Assembly (NCBI GenBank): GCA_937864385.1
Contig: CALMJN010000035.1
Coordinates: 1 to 8,170 of the forward strand
DNA from: an uncultured Methanosarcinales archaeon
GTDB taxonomy: Archaea; Halobacteriota; Methanosarcinia; Methanotrichales; Methanotrichaceae
Direction of reading: 5' to 3'
DNA length: 8,170 bases
Shown here: in pieces, positions 1 through 6,069 of the stretch
Position numbering within the stretch: position 1 is the first letter of the stretch
Layout of the letters: every line of letters starts with the position of its first letter
Notes under the pieces: generated by a model
Seen by the model: the letters and a program-made list of their open reading frames with translations, nothing else
Databases searched by the model: none
What the model was told of the DNA's origin: nothing
Made by a program: the position numbers and the translations under genes

Positions 1-1
1 C

Positions 2-409
2 GAGCGGCAACTGGCCGAGGTCGAGCGCATCGTCCGCGAGAATCGCCCGCACATCGGGGCGGCGGCAGTACGCCGCGCGCAGCGCGACGTGGCGCGCCGG
101 ATTCTTCCGGTAGGTTCGGTTGGCGATCCGCGTCGTGGCGCTCGTGTGGAACATGTAGCGGCTCAGCGCGCACGCCGGCAGGGTCAGCACCCTGTGACCC
201 GCCGCGATGAGCCGCCGCGCGGGCGTCGCGCGGGACTTGGCGAAGCGCTGGGAGAGCTGCCAGACCAACGCGGCCTGCGCCATCCGTCTGTCCTGCCTCA
301 GGTACCAGGTGTCCGCAAACGGCAGCTGCCCCGACGGCGAGGGCCTGCCGTGCAGCTGGCGATACAGTCGGTTGGCGACGGTCTTCTCCAGCCCCGTGAG
401 CTGGGACAC
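2..409 (-). CDS. Partial high-GC reading frame, unknown function
   Basis: An uninterrupted minus-strand frame of 136 codons runs from a possible GTG start at 407-409 to the window edge, so the C-terminus is missing. Third codon positions are almost all G or C (for example gtc, gcc, ctg, cgc, cag), which is the signature of real coding sequence in a high-GC genome. The opposite frames give arginine/proline-rich shadow peptides. From the GTG the protein would begin with a helical stretch around TGLEKTVANRLYRQLHG, followed by an aromatic patch (DTWYLRQDRR) and an alanine/arginine-rich region. I do not recognise the family. The GTG may not be the true start, because the frame stays open upstream. 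It is unlikely to belong to the archaeon. Confidence 0.45.
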   Translation of the reverse strand, partial: MSQLTGLEKTVANRLYRQLHGRPSPSGQLPFADTWYLRQDRRMAQAALVWQLSQRFAKSRATPARRLIAAGHRVLTLPACALSRYMFHTSATTRIANRTYRKNPARHVALRAAYCRRPDVRAILADDALDLGQLPL

Positions 410-427
410 GAGACCGGCGCGGGCACC

Positions 428-606
428 GTGACGGTGACCAGCCGGACGACGCCGTATACGGCGCTGCCGTGGTGCGACTCGACCTACAACCCGAAGTGCC
501 TGACCTATCGCGGGATCTACCAGGGCGCCAACGGCGTCGGGCCGACCGGATGGTCCGACAATCCGCGCGCCACGGCCTTCGACGATTCGGCGTTGGCCGC
601 AACGGC
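428..606 (+). CDS. Fragment of a high-GC protein, unknown
   Basis: About 60 codons of the plus-strand frame look genuinely coding. The encoded peptide is rich in residues that rarely accumulate in shadow frames (PWCDSTYNPKC, YRGIYQG, GPTGWSDNPRATAFDD), with two cysteines and two tryptophans, and the codons end mostly in G or C. The same frame stays open on both sides (89-889), but upstream it is only the antisense of the minus-strand frame and downstream it degrades into Pro/Arg/Gln-rich sequence. There is no start codon or ribosome binding site where the good stretch begins. It is best read as an internal piece of a larger, perhaps secreted or membrane-exposed, bacterial protein. I cannot name the family. 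Confidence 0.35.
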
Positions 607-681
607 CGCGACTCCCGTTCCGCCGCCGCGCGCCCGGGGTGGTGCCTGGGCTCAGCCGCACCGCCGCGAAGAGCCGGATCC

Positions 682-815
682 GCAGCAGCCGGACCAGCGC
701 CGACGGCATTTCACGCTGCCGGTCGACGGAATAGAAATCGCAGCCGTGCAGGTTGAACGCAGCCGGGCTTTTGAGGTCTCCGATGACTATCAGCTGGATG
801 GAGCGGGCTGCCGCA
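682..815 (-). pseudogene. Fragment resembling DUF288/STELLO-like glycosyltransferase
   Basis: On the minus strand about 44 codons encode a peptide containing IQLIVIGDLKSP, then LHGCDFYSVDRQREMP. The arrangement of hydrophobic strand, GDxKSP/TP, a short gap and GCxFYSxxxQ matches my recollection of the N-terminal part of DUF288/STELLO-type putative glycosyltransferases. In that family a conserved Tyr-Ala-Arg-Lys-Asn segment should follow soon after, and it is absent here: the frame continues into Arg/Gly-rich sequence. The piece has no start and no continuation, so it is a truncated fragment ending near the composition breakpoint. The family assignment is from memory of motifs and is tentative. 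Confidence 0.35.
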
Positions 816-869
816 CACCTCGGATAAAATGTCCCTTCTCTTGTCCTTCTCCAGGCCGTATTGCTCCTT

Positions 870-1484
870 CTATTCTCCTACCGCTCTGATAATCCAGTTG
901 ACCTTGGTGGTATTGGACTCCTCAATTCGGAATTCGGCGGGTATCATCCGGTTGTTTATGCTATCGTACACATAAGAGTTTCCGGTTCCGTTCTCCACTT
1001 CCACCCCTATCTTCATTATGCTCCGATCATAGAAGACGATATAAAACGCCTCTGTCACAGGCAGGGGCGGTATATTTATTGCCCTTAGAACCGGCACTTT
1101 ATCGGTAAAGTAGGCGTTCTGTGTGTCCGCAAGCCGGTATAGCAGATCCAAATCTGCATCTCTTACCTCAATGAGGAAGTTGCTGGGCGATGGCACAGCC
1201 ATGCTGGTCTCGTTGTAGAAGTTCCATCCCAGCACCTTTATCTGCTTTAACTTCCAGCCAGGCTTTGGAGCAGCGAATTTCACTGCTTCACCAAAGAAGA
1301 AGCTGTTCAATCCCCAGTCCTCGCCGGCAGAATAGAGCTGAACGTTTTCAGAGGCATTGGTGGTGCTGTCCTGCTTGAGCTCGGTCATGTTCTGTCCGCT
1401 GCCATCCTCATCGCTCTGGGCCAGGCAGAGACCCATGAAAGCCAGAAAGCAGAATGCTGAAATCGATAAAACCATCTTCTTCAA
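870..1484 (-). CDS. Secreted sequon-rich archaeal protein, unknown function
   Basis: A predicted exported protein of 204 residues. I chose the TTG at 1484 because it lies 3 bases after GGTGAT (1488-1493), matches the 16S tail, and gives a proper signal peptide: Lys-Lys, a hydrophobic core SISAFCFLAFMGLCLA, and likely cleavage after Ala-Gln at residue 23. A TATA-like box at 1517-1524 would place transcription start near 1494, just ahead of that site. Alternatives are TTG at 1505 (211 aa) and ATG at 1475 (201 aa). The mature part begins with an acidic Ser/Asp/Gly linker and then alternates hydrophobic and polar residues like a beta-sandwich. Five N-x-S/T sequons (residues 32, 43, 91, 165, 191) suggest N-glycosylation outside the cell. 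It ends with NWIIRAVGE and has no transmembrane anchor. I do not recognise the domain. It may be an envelope or S-layer-associated protein. Confidence 0.7.
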   Translation of the reverse strand: MKKMVLSISAFCFLAFMGLCLAQSDEDGSGQNMTELKQDSTTNASENVQLYSAGEDWGLNSFFFGEAVKFAAPKPGWKLKQIKVLGWNFYNETSMAVPSPSNFLIEVRDADLDLLYRLADTQNAYFTDKVPVLRAINIPPLPVTEAFYIVFYDRSIMKIGVEVENGTGNSYVYDSINNRMIPAEFRIEESNTTKVNWIIRAVGE

Positions 1485-1516
1485 TCTATCACCCTGAGAA
1501 CTCAATTCGATTCGAC

Positions 1517-1524
1517 CTTAAATA
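1517..1524 (-). promoter_or_regulatory. Archaeal TATA-like box for the secreted protein gene
   Basis: Reading the minus strand, TATTTAAG sits in an A/T-rich stretch (attatctatttaagg). Archaeal initiation about 26 bases downstream of the box centre would fall near 1494, giving a leader of roughly ten bases that holds GGTGAT before the TTG at 1484. An in-frame stop (TAA) just upstream of the 1505 TTG limits translation to the starts discussed for the gene. Confidence 0.4.
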
Positions 1525-1658
1525 GATAATGCCAGATTGAAATCCGGATATCCATTAGCGGCAGGACGAAAAAGGATGCCAGGGAATGGCCGAGCTTTCA
1601 GGAGGGTGGCAGCGAATTTCCACCGATTATGTTGTTTGTCAGAGGAAAGTGATCATAA

Positions 1659-2552
1659 TTATAGGTCCTTTTTTCTGCCCTCTCTCTCCCTTATTCTAGC
1701 ATTTATCACCCGATCGCTCCTTTCCAGGGCCTGGTGTGTCTCTCCATAATGCTCCGCCGCCTGCATCATCATCTGCTTGAAGCCCTCCATGTCGCCGCAG
1801 TCGGCCTTTTCGCACAGCATCATGCATTGGGACAGAAAGGTCTGGCGGACAGAGGCGGCCTGGGGATTGCTCTGAATGGAGGCATACAGCTCAGGATTCT
1901 GGTCCAGGATGCGACCCACGAAGTCTATCATTATCTCATATACCGGAGACATGAACCGACGGGAGTTTTCTACGTCGAACTGCAGGGCTTTTAATGTCGA
2001 GCCTATGCCGATGTAGGCGAAGTGCGTCAGCGCCTGGACCACAGCCATGATCCGGTCATGCTCCTCTGAGCCCAGGACCTCCACATGGGCTCCATCAGAC
2101 TGGAACAGCGAACTGATCTCGTTTAGCCAACGTCCTGTCTTCTCCTGCACCGGGGTCAGGATGATGGTCTGGCCACGCATGGAGGGCATGGTTGGCCCGA
2201 ACATGGGATGAGTTCCCAGTGCCTCCACTCCCGCAGGAGCAAAAGTCTTCATGGCCCGGACCGGCTCGGACTTGATGGAGGTAACATCCATGATCAGGCT
2301 GCCTGGGCGCATCAATGGTGCCACCTGCCGTATGACCTCCACAGTTTTCTCTATGGTCACGCTGACCAGGACTATATCGCTTCTCTCTGCCTCAGCCATC
2401 ATATCATGGGCAAAGCGCACCCCCAGCCTCTCGGCCACATCCACTCTTCCGCTAGGCCCCCAGACCGCCACCTCATAGCCCTTATCCTTGAAGTAGCGGG
2501 CGAACCAGGATCCCGTCTCACCCGTGCCTCCCAAAATCAGTATACGGCTCAT
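1659..2552 (-). CDS. tyrA: Prephenate dehydrogenase
   Basis: Oxidative decarboxylation of prephenate to 4-hydroxyphenylpyruvate, the committed step to tyrosine, in the cytoplasm. The 297-residue protein starts with a Rossmann fold (residues 3-90) carrying GGTGETG at 8-14. Catalytic-site landmarks follow: DVTSIK at 89-94 (Ser92), THPMFGP at 114-120 (His115) and QALTHF with His177. By family comparison these match the Ser, His and His of characterised TyrA enzymes. The all-helical dimerisation domain fills residues about 165-280. Length is normal for a monofunctional TyrA, with no chorismate mutase or ACT domain. At the end of the second strand, where NAD-specific members carry an acidic residue, the sequence is VWGPSGR, so NADP use is possible. 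It lies 109 bases downstream of aroE on the same strand. The ribosome binding site is weak (AGGG close to ATG). Confidence 0.92.
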   Translation of the reverse strand: MSRILILGGTGETGSWFARYFKDKGYEVAVWGPSGRVDVAERLGVRFAHDMMAEAERSDIVLVSVTIEKTVEVIRQVAPLMRPGSLIMDVTSIKSEPVRAMKTFAPAGVEALGTHPMFGPTMPSMRGQTIILTPVQEKTGRWLNEISSLFQSDGAHVEVLGSEEHDRIMAVVQALTHFAYIGIGSTLKALQFDVENSRRFMSPVYEIMIDFVGRILDQNPELYASIQSNPQAASVRQTFLSQCMMLCEKADCGDMEGFKQMMMQAAEHYGETHQALERSDRVINARIREREGRKKDL

Positions 2553-2623
2553 ATTTCCCTATCCTTTATCCTAGCTCTGCCCTTTGTTATTGTGCCGCTC
2601 AATTTATTCCGTCTCTGCTCTTC

Positions 2624-2644
2624 GATAAAAGCATTTCAGAATGC
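2624..2644 (-). terminator. Small hairpin with T-run between aroE and tyrA
   Basis: On the minus strand, just after the aroE stop, GCATT and AATGC flank a four-base loop (2631-2644) and are followed directly by TTTTATC. The stem is only five base pairs, so it is at most a weak terminator or attenuating element. The remaining gap to tyrA also contains AATAAATT (about 2601-2608), which could serve as a TATA box for separate tyrA transcription. Confidence 0.25.
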
Positions 2645-2661
2645 ATCCCCGGCCATCCCCG

Positions 2662-3489
2662 TCATCCTTTCCCTTTCTTTCTGGCAGCCAGAGCCTCCCG
2701 AACTGCTCTCTCCATGACTGCCGCCGGGGCTTTCCTGCCGGTCCAGATCTCCAGAGCCATGGCTCCCTGATAGACCAGCATCATCACTCCGTCCAGAGCC
2801 ACCGCCCCCGCCCTGCGGGCGTCTTGCAGCAGCTCGGTTTCCCGGTTGTAGACTATATCGAATACCGCCTGCCCCTCATGAAATGAATCCGGCTCCAGGA
2901 GCCTGGGATCTCCCTCTCTCATGCCCACGCTGGTGCAGTTGATAATTATCTCTGAACGGGCGGCAAGGCTCTTGAGAAGGCTTATATCGTACCCTGCTGC
3001 TTTAATCTGCGCCGCCAGTTCCTCTGCCCTCTTTATGCTCCGGTTGGCTATGAGGATCTCGGCTCCCTCCTGCTTCAGGGTGTAGGCAATGGCCCTTGCT
3101 GCGCCTCCTGCTCCGATTATGAGCACCTTCCTTCCCCGGACCGAGACCCCTGCCTCCTGCAATGCCAGGCTCGCCCCCCAGCCATCGGTATTATAGCCAA
3201 GGATACCTCGGTCTGAGAAGCTTATGGTATTCACTGCTTTTATGGCCCTGGCCAGAGGATCGGGCTCTAAGCCTCCTATCATCAGAGCCTTTTCTTTTAA
3301 GGGAATGGTTAAATTCAGACCGGAAAAACCCATGGCCTGGGCACCCAGAAGGGCATCCTCCAGCCTATCCTCACCTACCCGGAAGGCATGGTAGCAGGCC
3401 TCTATACCCATGGCTTTGAGGGCCGCATTCTGCATGGCCGGCGAGAGGCTGTGTTCGATCGGATCTCCAAAGATGCCATAGATCTTCAT
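2662..3489 (-). CDS. aroE: Shikimate dehydrogenase
   Basis: NADPH-dependent reduction of 3-dehydroshikimate to shikimate, fourth step of the shikimate pathway. The start is the ATG at 3489, giving 275 residues that open with MKIYGIFGDP, as the family does; the frame extends upstream to 3537 but that would overlap the preceding gene. Shikimate-binding HSLSP is at 13-17 (Ser14, Ser16), the NLTIPLK block ends in the catalytic Lys65, Asn87 lies in AVNTI and the catalytic Asp102 in YNTDG. The nucleotide-binding half has GAGGAAR at 127-133 and NRSIKR at 149-154, where Arg150 and Lys153 fit recognition of the NADP 2'-phosphate. NCTSVGM (184-190) and the C-terminal YQGAMALEIWTGR are also typical. It follows the DUF92 gene by 23 bases. 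AAGGAG lies at 3503-3508, 13 bases from the ATG. The protein ends in a short basic tail. Confidence 0.95.
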   Translation of the reverse strand: MKIYGIFGDPIEHSLSPAMQNAALKAMGIEACYHAFRVGEDRLEDALLGAQAMGFSGLNLTIPLKEKALMIGGLEPDPLARAIKAVNTISFSDRGILGYNTDGWGASLALQEAGVSVRGRKVLIIGAGGAARAIAYTLKQEGAEILIANRSIKRAEELAAQIKAAGYDISLLKSLAARSEIIINCTSVGMREGDPRLLEPDSFHEGQAVFDIVYNRETELLQDARRAGAVALDGVMMLVYQGAMALEIWTGRKAPAAVMERAVREALAARKKGKG

Positions 3490-3512
3490 GTAAGTACTGA
3501 TGCTCCTTTTTC

Positions 3513-4718
3513 CTAGATAAATTGCAGCATAAACCACAGCCCTCCGCCGATCAAGGCTCCAAAGACGGTGGCTGCCAGGTTTACCCCGTTGTTGCTCAGA
3601 ACGCCCCGGTTCTGCAATGTGGCCCCCATAAGGCTGTCAAAGTTGGTGCCTAAAAATCCTCCCAGAGCAGCAACTATGATCCCGGAGATGCCCACCATGC
3701 CCATTCCCGTAGCCAGCAGCCCAATGATCAATGAGCCGGCCAGAGAGGCCATCTCCCCCAGGGGAGTTACCCCTCCGTCCACCCCCGGTTCAGTCTCTTT
3801 AAGGGTGGTGATCAGGCGAGGCTTAGAACGGCTGGTCTCGCCGATCTCACTGGCCAGGGTATCTCCATTGGCAGTGGCAACTGATGCGATAAAGGCAAAC
3901 ATGAACACATCATGGCCGTAAACACCATAGAGTATGGCCAGGGCTAAAGGAGCCAGGCTGTTGCTGTAGACGTTCTTATAGCCTCGCCGGCCACCGTGGG
4001 ACTGGGCTATCCCCAGTTTATGCTTTTGGGAATAGCCATAGCGCGTGAATGCCCCTCCCAGGAGGTAAAAGGCCAGGAGCAGTACAAACCAGGAGAGGCC
4101 AGCGAAGAGGATCACCAGCAAGCAGACTATGGTCTCGCTGAGCACGGCATCAGAGTCCGCCGCTTTAGCCCAGTAGGCTCCTATGCCCAGAACCAAGGCA
4201 AAGATGCAGATGAGCAGTATTCTCTCTAGCTCGGGAAGGGGATAGTCAAAGGAGAAGAGCCACATGACCATGGCCGTGCCGAAGGGCACAGTGAAGTCTC
4301 GCTCCCTGGAGACATGATGCAGAAAGGCTCCGGACAGGCCGCCCAGTATTGCCAGAAAGAGTATCCTCTCGGAGGAGATGGCTCCTCCCGAGATCAGGCT
4401 CGCGATGGGGTAGCCCAGGCCGACGTTGATGAAGAGGTAGATGATGCTCCCGGCCAGGGAGTCGAACTTGCGGAAGGCAAGGGGGGAGAAGGCTGCCGCC
4501 ACAAAGGACATGGCTATGACGTATAGGGGAAGATTGGTGTCCGTAAGGCTGAGAAGCGGCCTCATGATCAGAAGCATAGCCAAGGAGGCCGAGAGCAGAC
4601 GGGTTCCCCGATCCAGGAGGAAGATCGCGGCCAGAGGAATGATGGTATAAGCTCCTAAGCCGGGAAGAAGCAGAACCATCAATCCAATGGTGAGCCTTGC
4701 GGCATCTTCTCGCGCCAT
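3513..4718 (-). CDS. DUF92 integral membrane protein (VTE6-like family)
   Basis: A 401-residue polytopic membrane protein with roughly ten or more hydrophobic segments. The N-terminal ~200 residues are an extra membrane region. The C-terminal half is the DUF92 core: HGGRRGYKNVYSN at 241-253, ATANGDTLASEIG at 281-293 (Asp286, Glu291), TTLKETEPGVDGGVTPLGE at 304-322, GTNFDSLMGATLQ at 357-369 and NNGVNL at 377-382. These polar residues cluster at segment ends and probably form the active site. The plant DUF92 member VTE6 is a phytyl phosphate kinase, so phosphorylation of a prenyl phosphate is the best clue, but the archaeal substrate is unknown. It heads the run leading into aroE and is divergent from the prenyltransferase-like gene, 65 bases away. 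There is no Shine-Dalgarno before the ATG, which fits a leaderless or very short-leader transcript. Confidence 0.85.
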   Translation of the reverse strand: MAREDAARLTIGLMVLLLPGLGAYTIIPLAAIFLLDRGTRLLSASLAMLLIMRPLLSLTDTNLPLYVIAMSFVAAAFSPLAFRKFDSLAGSIIYLFINVGLGYPIASLISGGAISSERILFLAILGGLSGAFLHHVSRERDFTVPFGTAMVMWLFSFDYPLPELERILLICIFALVLGIGAYWAKAADSDAVLSETIVCLLVILFAGLSWFVLLLAFYLLGGAFTRYGYSQKHKLGIAQSHGGRRGYKNVYSNSLAPLALAILYGVYGHDVFMFAFIASVATANGDTLASEIGETSRSKPRLITTLKETEPGVDGGVTPLGEMASLAGSLIIGLLATGMGMVGISGIIVAALGGFLGTNFDSLMGATLQNRGVLSNNGVNLAATVFGALIGGGLWFMLQFI

Positions 4719-4783
4719 AAACTAGGGGACTATATTGCTCACAAAAATACTTTGCCTATGGCATCATAACCCGAGATTCAATT
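4719..4783. promoter_or_regulatory. Divergent promoter region, DUF92 / cis-prenyltransferase-like gene
   Basis: These 65 bases separate two divergently read starts. An A/T element, caaaaatac (4742-4750), reads as AAAAATAC rightward and GTATTTTTG leftward. An initiation distance of about 26 bases puts the rightward start near 4773, ten bases before ATG 4784, and the leftward start near 4720, next to ATG 4718. Neither gene has a recognisable Shine-Dalgarno sequence, which agrees with short or absent leaders and suggests one shared element could serve both. The box assignment is inference. Confidence 0.35.
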
Positions 4784-5395
4784 ATGATACGTCGCATCTA
4801 TGAGCGCCTTCTGCAGTACCGCATCTTAAGAGCCAATCTGCCCCGCTGCGTGGCGGTGGTTCTGGGCAGTGCTGATCTGTCCAGGGAAGGATTGAGCCGC
4901 TTTTGTCAGCTTTTAAATTGGAGCCGGTCCATTGGCCTTTCCACACTGATACTCTATGTCAGCGATGACCAGCCTAGACTATGCCCCATTTTAAAGGAAT
5001 TTCTGGCCTCCTATCCCGCCCAGATCAGTCTGCATACAGCAGACGATGTGGTTTTAACGGGAACGGGAGGGCCCCTCAAGGTGGATATTTCCCTGGGCTA
5101 CGGAGGAAAAAAGGAGGTGGTTGAAGCATTCAGGAGCATCCTGCTAAAGGTGGAAGAAGGCAGCATAAAGGGCGATGGGATTGATGAGAAGACCATAGAG
5201 TCCCATCTGAGGTTTTCCCAGAAGCCTGACCTGGTGATCAGAGCGGGCGGAAAGAGGCTGAGCGACTTTATGATCTGGCAGGCGGCCTATTCAGAGCTTT
5301 ATTTCACCGATGTCAACTGGCCGGCAATGAGAAAGATCGATTTTCTGCGGGCCATTAGAGACTGTCAAAAGAGAGAGAGGCGCTTCGGACGCTAA
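4784..5395 (+). CDS. cis-Prenyltransferase (UppS) homologue lacking the catalytic motif
   Basis: A 203-residue member of the undecaprenyl/dehydrodolichyl diphosphate synthase family, shorter than the usual 230-260. The C-terminal half is well kept: LGYGGKKEVVEAF at 104-116, PDLVIRAGGKRLSDFMIWQ at 148-166, the metal-site YSELYFTD at 169-176 (Glu171), NWP at 178-180 and the terminal RRFGR with the RxG motif at 200-202. The N-terminal half is degenerate. Where catalytic members have the MDGN-R motif following a VAVI strand, this protein has VAVVLGSADLS (23-33), with Gly28 in place of the catalytic Asp. The FSTEN equivalent is YVSDD (58-62). By analogy with NgBR/Nus1 it may be a non-catalytic partner of an active subunit encoded elsewhere. 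It has no membrane segment. It is divergent from DUF92 and convergent with kptA. Family membership is firm; the partner role is inferred. Confidence 0.85.
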   Translation: MIRRIYERLLQYRILRANLPRCVAVVLGSADLSREGLSRFCQLLNWSRSIGLSTLILYVSDDQPRLCPILKEFLASYPAQISLHTADDVVLTGTGGPLKVDISLGYGGKKEVVEAFRSILLKVEEGSIKGDGIDEKTIESHLRFSQKPDLVIRAGGKRLSDFMIWQAAYSELYFTDVNWPAMRKIDFLRAIRDCQKRERRFGR

Positions 5396-5402
5396 AAGCG
5401 CC
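5379..5402. terminator. Hairpin between convergent genes
   Basis: GGCGCTT (5379-5385) and AAGCGCC (5396-5402) form a perfect seven-base-pair stem around a ten-base loop containing the stop codon of the prenyltransferase-like gene. Only 20 bases separate that stop from the kptA stop, so the hairpin could act in either direction. On the minus strand its loop region reads TTTTAGC. There is no long U-tract, and archaeal termination usually depends more on T-runs than hairpins, so this is tentative. Confidence 0.35.
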
Positions 5403-5415
5403 CAAGTTTAGCCTC

Positions 5416-6063
5416 TCAGGGCATATTCTGCCTGAAGATATTCCTGCTGGAAATAAGACTGAGATAGATGGAGGGAATAGTCTCTGAGATGACGATATCA
5501 TCGCTCACCCGCATCATCTTCACCCCGGCGTTCTGGGCTGCTGCTGCATCCACCTGGATCACCTTGGGATTGCCGGTGCGAAATGTGGCTACATGCCAGG
5601 CCTTCTCCGCCGTTGCTGATAGGTGAACATATCTCTGCGATGCCGGCTTTATGCCTATCTCCAGTATCCTGTCTGCCTCCTCCTCGCTGGCACCATAGTA
5701 GAGAAGAGGACTCTTGTTCACGGGATGGTCCAGGTCGACGTCTACAGAATGGCCGTACCTGGCACGGACATATTCGCCGCTGATCTCATATCTCTGCTTG
5801 GAATCGGACTGGATCAGGGCAATTATCAGGTCCTTGTCCGCCCAGCGATGCCTGGATGCCACCACCTCTCCGAGCTTTGCCAGATCCACCCACCCATGGG
5901 AGTCCATCTCCAGGCCCAGGTCTGCCGGGAAGTGTCTCAGGCTACCTGCCACCAGCCGTCCCAGCTGCTCTGTCTTGGTCTCGTCTAATAGCACCTGGCC
6001 GGCAGAGCCGCAATGGCAATGCTCTCCCCTGAATAATCCGTGCTGAGGGCAACGCTTGATCAT
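5416..6063 (-). CDS. kptA: RNA 2'-phosphotransferase (Tpt1/KptA family)
   Basis: NAD-dependent transfer of an internal RNA 2'-phosphate to ADP-ribose, releasing ADP-ribose 1'',2''-cyclic phosphate. The ATG at 6063 is fixed by GGAGGT at 6070-6075, six bases upstream, and gives 215 residues starting MIKRCPQHGLFRG; the frame stays open to 6204 but that extension has no ribosome binding site. Residues 5-18 form the archaeal zinc-ribbon-like CxxH...CxC. The winged-helix N-lobe holds LRHFP (Arg43-His44) and QRYEI (Arg91), followed by RARYGHS at 100-106. The ADP-ribosyltransferase lobe has LLYYGAS (120-126) and QRYVHLS with Arg144. Arg43, His44, Arg91 and Arg144 correspond to the known essential Arg-His-Arg-Arg set. 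Tyr123 stands where many members have HGT. It is convergent with the prenyltransferase-like gene and divergent from the mptA operon. Its natural substrate in archaea is not settled. Confidence 0.93.
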   Translation of the reverse strand: MIKRCPQHGLFRGEHCHCGSAGQVLLDETKTEQLGRLVAGSLRHFPADLGLEMDSHGWVDLAKLGEVVASRHRWADKDLIIALIQSDSKQRYEISGEYVRARYGHSVDVDLDHPVNKSPLLYYGASEEEADRILEIGIKPASQRYVHLSATAEKAWHVATFRTGNPKVIQVDAAAAQNAGVKMMRVSDDIVISETIPSIYLSLISSRNIFRQNMP

Positions 6064-6069
6064 CAGTAG

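Larger units (their letters stand above)
1..820. other. GC-rich block, probable chimeric or foreign contig end
   Basis: This stretch is much richer in G+C than the rest of the window and is packed with CG dinucleotides, whereas everything after about 820-830 has the milder composition and AGG/AGA codon style of the methanogen genes. Inside it I see three pieces with coding character that alternate in strand (minus, plus, minus). None has both a start and a stop, and no regulatory spacing separates them. The transition lies near the sequence cacacctcggataaaatg (about 814-831). The simplest reading is fragments of one or more high-GC bacterial genomes joined to the archaeal contig during amplification or assembly. 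Decayed horizontally acquired DNA is the alternative. Confidence 0.7.

Noticed and set aside
89..889. 266-codon plus-strand open frame
   Set aside because: Most of it is Arg/Pro/Gln-rich antisense of better minus-strand frames. Only about 428-606 has coding character, and the end runs across the composition break into the archaeal sequence.
1537..1749. 70-codon plus-strand ORF between the secreted protein and tyrA
   Set aside because: It has no ribosome binding site, overlaps the tyrA 3' end in antisense, and its peptide shows no conserved pattern.
2208..2717. 169-codon plus-strand frame over the tyrA start and aroE end
   Set aside because: It lies antisense to tyrA and aroE, both of which carry catalytic motifs, and its product has no recognisable pattern.
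3490..3537. N-terminal extension of aroE to 3537
   Set aside because: It would overlap the end of the DUF92 gene, and the family begins at the MKIYGIFGDP methionine at 3489.
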